This document shows positions 7,271 through 15,332 of a DNA stretch of 64,000 nucleotides, in pieces. The position numbers and the translations under genes were made by a program. Source of the stretch: JALOAT01 sp050179875 (GTDB lineage Bacteria > Pseudomonadota > Gammaproteobacteria > Thiohalomonadales > Thiohalomonadaceae); assembly GCA_050179875.1 (NCBI GenBank), contig JBFXES010000001.1:1-64000 (forward strand), in the 5' to 3' direction. The number at the start of each line of letters is the position of its first letter. Position 1 is the stretch's first letter. A model generated the notes under the pieces. That model saw only the letters and a program-made list of their open reading frames with translations. It was not told the origin of the DNA and searched no databases.

Positions 7271-8128
7271 TTCATTTCCACCCGTAGCGATTGCCACGCC
7301 CAAGGCCCGCGCAATGGCCCGCACGAACGGGCGCTGGTCCGGTGGTACGCGGGCATGCCATTGCAGCAGCATCACGGGCAAGGATGATGCGGGTGTTCCC
7401 TGGTTCAGGTGGATGATGGCCGCGAGCCCCTGTGGGTGATGCATGATGACCCCGTAGAGCCTCAGGCTGACGATACCCGTCAGTGCGCGATCGTAGGGGT
7501 TCTTACGCAGCCGGGGTTCGTGGGCGGCGAGCCAGGGGACGAAGGCCTGCTCCCCCGGATGCACGGCCTCGTGCTGCGCCATGACCTGCCGCACGTAGTC
7601 ATTCAGCGCGCCATGGTAGGTGAACCAGCTCTGGAAGGGCGGCGCGTAGGCCCAACGCTCCGCCATGCGGGTGAGCGTGTACAGCGAAACGGCCTCGCAC
7701 AGGGCCTCGTCGAACCAGCGCGTCTCGCCGGCCCTTTCGCGGGCGTCGAAATTCGTCAGCACGTGGCACAGCTCATGGGAAAACTGGTACGCCGCCTGCG
7801 CCCAGTAGCGCCCATGCACGTTGAGTTGCACGCGGTATTCGCCGCGCGCGTTTCGCTTCTTCAACACCTTGGGCCCGGTGTCAGCGTTGGTGACGTGAAT
7901 GGCAAGGGGCCGGTGGCGCGGAATGGGTTCGAGCAGGACCTCCGCGGCCGAGTTCACCACCGCATGCACCTCGGCGGCCAGGGCCTCTTCCCAGCCCTCC
8001 TCCGCGACCCGGATGTGCAGCGTCCCCTCACCGGACAATGACGCTGCCCGCGACGCGCAGCCGGTCATGGCCAGCGCCAGGAGCAGAAGCCGGAGGATTC
8101 CGGGCGTGTGTGAAACCGGAGTGCGCAT
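7259..8128 (-). CDS. Lipoprotein with gluzincin-type zinc protease motif
   Basis: A 289-residue envelope protein. Starting at ATG 8128 gives a lipoprotein signal peptide with a hydrophobic run and lipobox MTGC (Cys24). An HExxH zinc motif, HELCH, is at residues 118-122, and the downstream WFDEALCE (138-145) supplies the third Glu ligand expected of gluzincins. The likely role is a membrane-anchored periplasmic metallopeptidase or a relic of one. The C-terminal residues NEIAA and the stop codon are encoded inside the REP-like palindrome, implying that the element inserted at or replaced the original 3' end. The frame upstream of 8128 adds 12 residues without improving the signal. Confidence 0.75.
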   Translation of the reverse strand: MRTPVSHTPGILRLLLLALAMTGCASRAASLSGEGTLHIRVAEEGWEEALAAEVHAVVNSAAEVLLEPIPRHRPLAIHVTNADTGPKVLKKRNARGEYRVQLNVHGRYWAQAAYQFSHELCHVLTNFDARERAGETRWFDEALCEAVSLYTLTRMAERWAYAPPFQSWFTYHGALNDYVRQVMAQHEAVHPGEQAFVPWLAAHEPRLRKNPYDRALTGIVSLRLYGVIMHHPQGLAAIIHLNQGTPASSLPVMLLQWHARVPPDQRPFVRAIARALGVAIATGGNEIAA

Positions 8129-8332
8129 GACGCTCAGTGTCGTGCGTGACGTCCGCGTTGGCAACCGGGAGCATCCGGCGGGTTGCTACCCGCGCGCGTG
8201 TTCGACAGGTGACACTTCCCGCCTGCCGATCTCCTTGCGGCCGGTGGTGCATATCGGACCAGGGGATCGCCTGTCGCCCTCGACAAGGTCGTCGAAGTCG
8301 CCTACGCCACGGCGGGGAAATTCTGAGACCGC

Positions 8333-8371
8333 AACGGCTGACGGCAGGCGACAGCGCCTCCGTCAGCCGTT
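8333..8371. terminator. Long hairpin beyond the cusF stop codon
   Basis: A perfect 12-bp stem (8333-8344 with 8360-8371) continues as a 5-bp inner stem (8346-8350/8355-8359). It lies about 65 bases beyond the end of the copper operon and ends in TTTT on the plus strand but has no T-tract on the minus strand, so it may be a bidirectional or RNA-stabilising hairpin. The remaining bases between 8129 and 8435 show no gene. Confidence 0.55.
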
Positions 8372-8435
8372 TTCAGTCATTGCCGTTTCATCGAGGCGGC
8401 GTCACAGGCGTGCCGCTGACGCCTGTCGGAACGAA

Positions 8436-8774
8436 TCACTTCGCCTGTTCGATGGCCACCACCACGTAGTCCACCGGCGAGCGCTTCTCGATGCGCAGGG
8501 TCACGTGTGCGCCGGGCGCGATGCCTTCGGCCAGCGCCGGCTCGGCCAACGGCAGGTCCATGGTCATGGCAGGCCAGTTGAAGGCGGCGATGGGTTCGTG
8601 CGCCACGTTGATGGTGCGGGCGGCGGCATCGACGCCGTTGACCACGGCCTTGACGCTGGCGACGGACGGCATGTGCATGCCCGTGTCGTGGGCGTCGTGT
8701 CCATGCCCGTGCACGTGATCGGCGGCGAAGGCGGGGGCGGCCAGGAACATGAGGGTCAGGAACAGTTTCTTCAC
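8436..8774 (-). CDS. cusF: CusF-like periplasmic copper/silver chaperone
   Basis: A 112-residue exported protein. A signal peptide (LFLTLMFLAAPAFA) is followed by a His-rich linker (DHVHGHGHDAHD) and one CusF domain. The CusF metal site is exact: His59, Trp67, Met70 and Met72 keep the H-x7-W-x2-M-x-M spacing known for the cation-pi-capped Cu(I)/Ag(I) site. The start is a GTG at 8774 preceded by AAGGAGAAACCT. It is the last gene of the cus operon, 32 bases after cusA. In the Cus system, CusF hands metal to CusB in the periplasm. Confidence 0.92.
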   Translation of the reverse strand: MKKLFLTLMFLAAPAFAADHVHGHGHDAHDTGMHMPSVASVKAVVNGVDAAARTINVAHEPIAAFNWPAMTMDLPLAEPALAEGIAPGAHVTLRIEKRSPVDYVVVAIEQAK

Positions 8775-8806
8775 AGGTTTCTCCTTCTGGTGGTCGTTGG
8801 AAAAAA

Positions 8807-11800
8807 TCACGGCGCGAGTCCGCGTCGCTTCCACAGCAGGAAGGCCGCGGGGATCACGATGAGGGTCAGCACGGTGGCGCTCACCATGCCGCCCACCATG
8901 GGTGCGGCGATGCGTTGCATCACCTCGGAACCGGTGCCGCTGCCCCACATGATGGGCAGCAGGCCGGCGATGATGGCGGAGACGGTCATCATCTTCGGGC
9001 GCACGCGCAGCAGTGCGCCTTCGATCACCGCCTCGCGCAGTTCCGCGCGGCTGACGGCGCGGTCGGCGGCGGCCGCCTGCTCACGCCGCCGTGCGAGGGC
9101 GTGGTCCAGATAGATGAGCATCACCACGCCGGTCTCGGCGGCCACGCCCGCCAGCGCGATGAAACCGACGCCCGCCGCCACCGACAGGTTGTAGCCCAGC
9201 AGCCACATGAGCCACAGCCCGCCGATGAGCGCCATGGGCAGCGTGGCCATGATGAGCAGGGCCTCGCCGAAACGGCCGAAGGCGAAGTAGAGCAGGATGA
9301 GGATGATGGCGAGGGTGACGGGCACCACCACCTGCAGGCGCGCGTTGGCACGCTCCATGAACTCGTACTGGCCCGACCAGGTGAGCGAGTAGCCCGGCGG
9401 CAGTTCCACCTGTTGCTCCACCAGCTGCTTCGCCTCGGCCACGTAGGAGCCCAGATCGCGATCGCGGATGTCCACGTAGGTCCAGCCGTTGAGGCGGGCG
9501 TTCTCGCTCTTGAGCATGGGCGGGCCGTCGATGATGGCCACGCGCGCCACCTGCTCCAGCGGCACATGCGCGCCCGCCGGCGTGACGATGGGCAGCATGC
9601 GCAGGCGCTCGGCGGAATCGCGCACCGCCTGCGGATAGCGCAGGTTCACCGGATAGCGCTCCAGGCCTTCGACGGATTCGGTGACGTCCATGCCGCCGAT
9701 GGCGGCGCGCACCACGTCCTGCACGTCGGCCACGTTGAGCCCCAGCCGCGAGGCCGCCACGCGATCCACCTCGATGTCCACGTAGCGGCCGCCGGTCACG
9801 CGCTCGGAATACACCGACACGGTGCCCGGCACGTCGCGCAGCACCTGCTCCAGCCTTTCACCGATGGACTGGATGATGGCGAGATCCGGTCCCGCCACCT
9901 TCACGCCCACGGGCGTCTTCACGCCGGTGGCGAGCATGTCGATGCGGTTCTTGATGGGCATCACCCAGGTGTTGGTCACCCCGGGCAGGCGCACCACCGC
10001 ATCCAGCTCGGCCTTGAGCTTGTCCGTGGTCATGCCGGGACGCCACTCATCGCGCGGCTTGAGCCGGATGGTGGTCTCCACCATGGTGAGCGGCGCCGGA
10101 TCGGTGGCCGTTTCGGCGCGGCCGATCTTGCCGAACACCTGTGCCACCTCGGGCACGGTGCGGATGAGGCGATCGGTCTGTTGCAACAGCTCAGCGGCCT
10201 TGCCCGGCGACAGCGCCGGAAAGGTGGTGGGCATGTAGAGCAGATCGCCCTCGTCCAGCTCCGGCATGAACTCGGAACCCAGCTTGTGCAGCGGCCATAG
10301 GCCGCTGAGCGTGACCAGTGCGGCGGCGAGGAGCAGCGTGCCGGGACGTTTCAGTACCGCCGACACCACGGGACGGTAAGCGGCGATGAGGGCGCGATTG
10401 ACGGGATTCCTTTCCTCCGCAACCACCCCGCCGCGCACGAACCAGCCCATGAGCACCGGCACCAGCGTCACCGACAGTCCGGCCGCCGCCGCCATGGCGT
10501 AGGTCTTGGTGTAGGCCAGCGGCGCGAACATGCGGCCTTCCTGCGCCTGCAAGGCGAACACCGGCAGGAAGCTGAAGGTGATGATGAGCAGCGAGAAGAA
10601 CAGGGGCGGGCCCACCTCGGCGGAGGCGTTGCGCACCAGCTCCCACTGCGGCATGTGTGGATGCCGCTCGCGATGCTTGTGCACGTTTTCGATCATCACG
10701 ATGGCCGCATCGACCATGGCGCCAATGGCAATGGCGATGCCGCCCAGGGACATGATGTTGGCATTGATGCCCTGGGCCTCCATGACGATGAAGGCGGCCA
10801 GAATGCCGAGCGGCAGCGAGATCACCACCACCAGCGATGAGCGCGCGTGGAACAGGAACACGGCGCACACCAGCGCCACCACCACGAACTCCTCCACCAG
10901 CTTGCCTTCGAGATTGTCCACGGCCCGCTCGATGATCGCGGAGCGATCGTAGGTCTCCACCACCTCCACGCCCTCGGGCAGTCCGCGCTTGAGCTCGGCC
11001 ATGCGCGCCTTCACCGCGGCGATGGTGCTGAGCGCGTTCTCGCCCCAGCGCATCACCACGATGCCGCCCACCACCTCGCCTTCGCCGTCCAGTTCGGCGA
11101 TGCCGCGGCGCATCTGCGGGCCGAGGCGCACCTCGGCGATATCGCCCAGCAGCACGGGCGTGCCGTCGGCCGACACCCGCAGGGGCACGCGCTTCAGGTC
11201 CTCCTGCGACTGCACATAGCCGCGCGCACGCACCATGTACTCGGCCTCGGCCATCTCCACGATGGAACCGCCCGTCTCCTGGTTCGCGGCGCGGATGGCG
11301 TCGCGCACGTGCGACAGCGGCAGACCGTAGGCGCGCAGCCGATCGGGATCGATCACCACCTGGTACTGGCGCACCATGCCGCCCACGGTGGCCACTTCCG
11401 ACACGCCGGGCACGGTCTGCAACTCGTACTTGAGGAACCAGTCCTGCAGGCTGCGCAGTTGCGCGAGGTCGTGGCGACCGCTGCGATCCACCAGGGCGTA
11501 TTCGTACACCCAGCCCACGCCGGTGGCGTCGGGGCCGAGGGCGGAGCGCGCCGCCTCGGGCAGGCGCGGCGCGATCTGGGACAGGTACTCCAGCACCCGC
11601 GAGCGCGCCCAGTACAGGTCGGTGCCGTCGGCGAAGATCACGTACACATAGGAATCGCCGAACATGGAGTAGCCGCGCACCGTCTGCGCGCCGGGCACCG
11701 ACAGCATGGCCGTGGCGAGCGGATAGGTGACCTGCTGCTCCACCACCTGGGGCGCCTGGCCCGGATAGCTGGTCTTGATGATCACCTGCACGTCGGAGAG

Positions 11801-11923
11801 ATCGGGCAGGGCGTCCAGGGGCGTGGTGCGCAGCGCATGGATGCCCCAGCCGGCGAGCAGCACGGCCAGCATGAGCACCAGTACGCGGTTGCGGATGGAC
11901 CAGTCGATGAGGCGCGCGATCAC
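8807..11923 (-). CDS. cusA: CusA-type RND heavy-metal efflux pump
   Basis: A 1038-residue inner-membrane pump of the HME-RND family, exporting Cu(I)/Ag(I) across the outer membrane with CusB and an outer-membrane channel. Length, the N-terminal helix (VLVLMLAVLLAGWG), the large duplicated periplasmic domains and the C-terminal helix cluster with GVAAETGVVMLIYL and IMWGSGTGSEVMQRIAAPM fit the CusA/SilA branch rather than the Co/Zn/Cd CzcA branch, in keeping with the flanking CusF domains. It starts at a GTG overlapping the cusB stop by 4 bases (GTGA), implying translational coupling. Confidence 0.95.
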   Translation of the reverse strand: MIARLIDWSIRNRVLVLMLAVLLAGWGIHALRTTPLDALPDLSDVQVIIKTSYPGQAPQVVEQQVTYPLATAMLSVPGAQTVRGYSMFGDSYVYVIFADGTDLYWARSRVLEYLSQIAPRLPEAARSALGPDATGVGWVYEYALVDRSGRHDLAQLRSLQDWFLKYELQTVPGVSEVATVGGMVRQYQVVIDPDRLRAYGLPLSHVRDAIRAANQETGGSIVEMAEAEYMVRARGYVQSQEDLKRVPLRVSADGTPVLLGDIAEVRLGPQMRRGIAELDGEGEVVGGIVVMRWGENALSTIAAVKARMAELKRGLPEGVEVVETYDRSAIIERAVDNLEGKLVEEFVVVALVCAVFLFHARSSLVVVISLPLGILAAFIVMEAQGINANIMSLGGIAIAIGAMVDAAIVMIENVHKHRERHPHMPQWELVRNASAEVGPPLFFSLLIITFSFLPVFALQAQEGRMFAPLAYTKTYAMAAAAGLSVTLVPVLMGWFVRGGVVAEERNPVNRALIAAYRPVVSAVLKRPGTLLLAAALVTLSGLWPLHKLGSEFMPELDEGDLLYMPTTFPALSPGKAAELLQQTDRLIRTVPEVAQVFGKIGRAETATDPAPLTMVETTIRLKPRDEWRPGMTTDKLKAELDAVVRLPGVTNTWVMPIKNRIDMLATGVKTPVGVKVAGPDLAIIQSIGERLEQVLRDVPGTVSVYSERVTGGRYVDIEVDRVAASRLGLNVADVQDVVRAAIGGMDVTESVEGLERYPVNLRYPQAVRDSAERLRMLPIVTPAGAHVPLEQVARVAIIDGPPMLKSENARLNGWTYVDIRDRDLGSYVAEAKQLVEQQVELPPGYSLTWSGQYEFMERANARLQVVVPVTLAIILILLYFAFGRFGEALLIMATLPMALIGGLWLMWLLGYNLSVAAGVGFIALAGVAAETGVVMLIYLDHALARRREQAAAADRAVSRAELREAVIEGALLRVRPKMMTVSAIIAGLLPIMWGSGTGSEVMQRIAAPMVGGMVSATVLTLIVIPAAFLLWKRRGLAP

Positions 11924-13659
11924 GGCCGTGGCCCTCCGCCGGCAGCGCGGATCGCGGCCAGCTCATAGGTGACGGCGTCGAGCTGACGCAGCTCGAACTC
12001 CACCGTGGTCCCCGGCGCGATGCCGTCCAGGCGCACGCCCGCGGCCGCGGTGAAATCCATGGTCATGGGCGGCCAGCCCAGATCGGGCATGGGCTCGTGG
12101 GTGATGGTGATGCGCCCGGCGGCGGCGTCGACGCCGTTCACCACGCCGCGACCGGCAAACCGTTTTGCCGTGTCCGCGGGCGCCCCCGTTGATGCGGGGG
12201 CGTTCTCCTGTGCTTCCGCTTTCGAAATGTTCGCGATGCGATAGCGGTACTGATCGAGCTGGTGCAGCTCGAAGCGCACGCGCGTACCCGGTGCGAAAGC
12301 CGACAGGTCCACATCCGCGGCCACGTCGAAGTCCATGGTCATGGCGGGCCAGCCCAGCTCGGCGATGGGGTCGTGGGTCATGCTGAGCTTGTGTTCACCG
12401 ATGAGCTCTTCGATGGTGCCGTGGGCAGTCACCACCTTGAGCGGTTCCGCTTCCATGGCGGTCATGCGTTGCAGCGTGGCCTTGAGGTTGCTCTCGGAAT
12501 CGATGAGGAACTGCGCCGAGGTGACCACGCGATCGCCTTCGGCAAGGCCTTCCTCGATGGTTACGCGCTCGCCGGCCTCGAAACCGCTGCGCACCGCCAC
12601 CGGCTGGAAGCGGCCGTCGCCGCGCGCGAGCACCACGCGCTCGCCGCTGCCGGTGCGGATCAAGGCCTCGCGCGGGATGTGCAGGGCCTCGCGCGGTTCG
12701 GCGTGCACGGTGGCGCGGGCGTACATGTTGGGCTTGAGCGCGCCGTCCGGGTTGTCGAAGCGCAGGCGCAGGCGCAGGGTGCGGGTGGCGGGGTCGAGCG
12801 TCGGATAGATGTACTCCACGACGCCTGTCCACTCGCGCCCGGGCAGTGCAGGCACGGTGATGGTGGCGCGCTGACCCGGTGCGACCCAGGCCGCCTGGCG
12901 TTCGAACACGTCCGCCAGCACCCACACGCTGCCCAGGTCGGCGAGGACGACCGCGTCCGTGGCCGGCTGCACGAACACGCCTTCGCGCACGTTCAGTTCG
13001 GTGACCACGCCCGTCTGCGCGGCGTAAACCGGCACCTTCAGCAGGGTGCGGCCCGCGCGTTCGACCTCGCGGATGACGCTGTCCGCCACGCCCAGCGCCG
13101 CGAGTTTCTTGCGCGAACTCTCCACCAGCACGCGACGTCCGCCGCTGGCTCGCGCCTGCAACAGCTCGTCCTGGGCGATCACCAGTTCGGGCGAATAGAT
13201 GCGAAACAGCAGATCGCCCGCATCGACGCGATCGCCCACGGCGCGCACGGCAAGGTCTTCGATCCAGCCCTGCACGCGCACGTGCACGTGGGAGAGGCGG
13301 TTCTCGTCCCAGGCCACGTAGCCGACGGTGTCGATGGGCCGCGCGAGCTCGCCGCGCACCGCCGCGGCGGTGCGCACGCCGAGGGCGTTGGCGATCTCCG
13401 GCGCCACGGTCACGCGCGGCAGGCCGTCGCCCCGGGCCTCCTCGTCCTCGCCCTCGTACACCGGGATGTAGTCCATGCCCATCTCGTCCTTGGCCGGCGT
13501 GGGCGAGGTGATGGCCGGGTTCATGGGGTTGCGGTAGAACAGCACCTTGCGCTCGCCGCTCGCGACGGCCTGGTCGTGATCGGGCGCGAGGGCGCGCCCC
13601 GCGAGCAGGCCGCCGGCGAACAAGGCGACGGCGAGGATGGCAACGAGGGTCCGGTTCAT
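11920..13659 (-). CDS. cusB: CusB-type adaptor with two C-terminal CusF domains
   Basis: A 579-residue periplasmic adaptor anchored by an N-terminal helix (residues 5-25). In order: a heavy-metal-binding YRNPMNP...KDEMGMDYIPVY segment (about 43-70), barrel-sandwich and beta-barrel domains of the membrane-fusion family (about 85-400), then two tandem CusF domains. The first has His429, Trp437, Met440, Met442; the second His521, Trp529, Met532, Met534, both with exact CusF spacing. Usual CusB proteins are about 400 residues, so the chaperone is built in twice and also encoded separately downstream. It overlaps the small upstream ORF and cusA by 4 bases each. No CusC-type outer-membrane factor is in the window. 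Confidence 0.93.
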   Translation of the reverse strand: MNRTLVAILAVALFAGGLLAGRALAPDHDQAVASGERKVLFYRNPMNPAITSPTPAKDEMGMDYIPVYEGEDEEARGDGLPRVTVAPEIANALGVRTAAAVRGELARPIDTVGYVAWDENRLSHVHVRVQGWIEDLAVRAVGDRVDAGDLLFRIYSPELVIAQDELLQARASGGRRVLVESSRKKLAALGVADSVIREVERAGRTLLKVPVYAAQTGVVTELNVREGVFVQPATDAVVLADLGSVWVLADVFERQAAWVAPGQRATITVPALPGREWTGVVEYIYPTLDPATRTLRLRLRFDNPDGALKPNMYARATVHAEPREALHIPREALIRTGSGERVVLARGDGRFQPVAVRSGFEAGERVTIEEGLAEGDRVVTSAQFLIDSESNLKATLQRMTAMEAEPLKVVTAHGTIEELIGEHKLSMTHDPIAELGWPAMTMDFDVAADVDLSAFAPGTRVRFELHQLDQYRYRIANISKAEAQENAPASTGAPADTAKRFAGRGVVNGVDAAAGRITITHEPMPDLGWPPMTMDFTAAAGVRLDGIAPGTTVEFELRQLDAVTYELAAIRAAGGGPRP

Positions 13660-13826
13660 GGCCGCGCACCTCCGGCGTGGAGGCGTGCGCGACCGCCGTG
13701 GGCCTGCGCTGCATCAGGCAGGGACCGCAGCCAGGCGCCGCGCGCCTGGGCGGGATCGATAGCCGGGGAGATCCCGGACGTCAGGGGCCGGCCCGCGGAC
13801 AGGCGGCCCGAAAAACGGGTAGGCAT
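13656..13826 (-). CDS. 56-residue ORF coupled to cusB
   Basis: A short frame begins with an AGGAG ribosome-binding site and an ATG at 13826 and ends in a TGA that overlaps the cusB ATG (ATGA). The product is rich in Arg, Ala, Gly and Pro and has no obvious helix, signal or metal motif, so it may be a translated leader that couples ribosomes into cusB rather than a working protein. It could also be the eroded remnant of a missing gene such as the outer-membrane factor. Confidence 0.4.
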   Translation of the reverse strand: MPTRFSGRLSAGRPLTSGISPAIDPAQARGAWLRSLPDAAQAHGGRARLHAGGARP

Positions 13827-13877
13827 GACAACACTCCTGTACGGTCGTGGGAAAGGCGACGACGCGTCAGGGGTGTA

Positions 13878-14285
13878 TCAAATCAGCAGGACCCGGAATC
13901 CGAGGGCGGGGGGAAAGGCGGGTAGGGGTGTCTGGGCGGCGAGCCGTGATGAACGGGCGGGATCGCCCGCGTCGACGGCCGGCAGACGCAGCAGCGGCGC
14001 CACCACGGCCAGCGCGGGATGGAGATCGCCATCGGAGACGGACGGCTTGGGTGCCGCCTGCTTCTCCACGGCGGAAAGCACCGGGCAGTCCTGGTCCAGG
14101 CAGCCCGTGTCCGCGGCGGCATCCGCCGCAGGGTGGTCCATGCCGCCGTGATGGCCGTGGTGTTCGTGCATGGCGGCGGGCGCCGGCGCAGGCGCTTCCG
14201 GCTGCGCTGTGGCGCAGGGCGGAAAGACCACCGTCAGCCAGACCAGGGTGAACAGGGTCACCCAGATCCTGGTGAAGCGGTGCAT
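13878..14285 (-). CDS. Secreted His/Cys protein heading the copper operon
   Basis: A 135-residue protein with a signal peptide (FTRIWVTLFTLVWLTVVFP, cleaved near ATAQ), then a His cluster (MHEHHGHHGGMDH, about residues 39-51) and a Cys pair (GCLDQDCPV). The C-terminal half is hydrophobic and Pro/Leu-rich. This layout resembles the small CopL/DUF2946-type proteins that lead copper-resistance operons, an inference from position and metal-binding residues. ATG 14285 is chosen because it places the signal peptide at the N-terminus; a GTG eight codons upstream is an alternative. The small coupled ORF and cusBAF follow on the same strand. Confidence 0.65.
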   Translation of the reverse strand: MHRFTRIWVTLFTLVWLTVVFPPCATAQPEAPAPAPAAMHEHHGHHGGMDHPAADAAADTGCLDQDCPVLSAVEKQAAPKPSVSDGDLHPALAVVAPLLRLPAVDAGDPARSSRLAAQTPLPAFPPALGFRVLLI

Positions 14286-14468
14286 CTTGTTGCGCAGGCG
14301 GTGCAGCACGTGAAAATCCGTCGCTGGAACGTCAGCCGATTATGTGTCCAGCCCGATGCGGCCGGCAAGCCCGGAGGGTCCGGCGCGTGATGGCGGCCGC
14401 ATCGGCCCAAAGTCTTCAGAGCGCCGGGGGGAGCCCGGGGTTCCCGGCTCCGGCCGGACGCCGGTGGC

Positions 14469-15059
14469 TCAAAGCACCGCGAGCAGCGCCAGCGCAAACG
14501 TCGCCCCCGTGACCGCGAAGGCGATCAAGGCCACCAGCCCGTCACCGGCGAGCAGGGCCAGGGAAAAGGCGAGCAGCGCTGCGCCGAGGCCGTTGGCGCT
14601 GAAGGGGATGAACTCCGAGGCAGGCATGGCCGCGGCCACCAGCAGGCAGGCGATGGCCACCGCATACGTGCCCGCGCCCTGGGTCAGCGCGGTGAGCCTG
14701 GGCCGCAGCAGGTGATCCACGAAGCGCGCGGGCCTGCGCATCCAGCCGACCGCCTTGCACAGCCGCTCGCGGGTGACGGAACGCTTCAGCATCCACTGCG
14801 GCAGCCACACGTATCTCCTTCCGAGCAGCAACTGCCCTGCGGTGAGCGCCACCAGCACGGCCATGAGCGTGGGCACGCCCGGGATGTCGCCGATCACCGG
14901 CGCCGACGTGATCAGGCCCGCGAGCAGGAGCAGGGGACTGAACGAGGTCCGTCCCACTTCTTCCAGGATCTCGCCCAGGGTGACCCGAGCGTCCGCGTCG
15001 ACGGCCTGCTCCACCCGATCGAGCAGCTGTTCGAGATTGCGCACCTTGCCGGCAACCAT
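14469..15059 (-). CDS. ExoD-family membrane protein
   Basis: A 196-residue protein of the ExoD family (exopolysaccharide synthesis protein of rhizobia; biochemical role unclear). It begins with LEQLLDRVEQAV and LGEILEEVGRTSFSPLLLLAGL, then has about four hydrophobic segments (about 40-80, 125-150, 155-175, 178-195), and keeps the family's IPGVPT and LLLGRRYVWLPQWM blocks. The frame stays open to 15245, but ATG 15059 gives the usual length and N-terminus. The ribosome-binding site is weak. It is convergent with nothing and divergent from the molybdoenzyme operon at 15333. Confidence 0.8.
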   Translation of the reverse strand: MVAGKVRNLEQLLDRVEQAVDADARVTLGEILEEVGRTSFSPLLLLAGLITSAPVIGDIPGVPTLMAVLVALTAGQLLLGRRYVWLPQWMLKRSVTRERLCKAVGWMRRPARFVDHLLRPRLTALTQGAGTYAVAIACLLVAAAMPASEFIPFSANGLGAALLAFSLALLAGDGLVALIAFAVTGATFALALLAVL

Positions 15060-15332
15060 GGAGTGAGCGAAGCACAGCTTTCCGAGCGCTGCCTGCCTCG
15101 ATAGACGAATTCCATGCAGCGTGCGCGGGCGTAAGGATAAAGCGCATCGCTGTCGCTGCCTCCATGAAAATTCGCAATCACGCATGGCGCGGTTGCGAAT
15201 TCTCAATGAGCACCTGCATGAACGCTTGGTAATTTCCTTAGCCAATCCGTTTCACGAACTGCATCGTTTCTTCAGACGAGCCGATTTTCTCTTCCTCACA
15301 AGGGAAGAGCTTGACCACCAGAGGAGTGAATC

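Noticed and set aside
10847..11968. Long plus-strand frame opposite cusA
   Set aside because: His-rich shadow of a high-GC coding strand; cusA is unambiguous.
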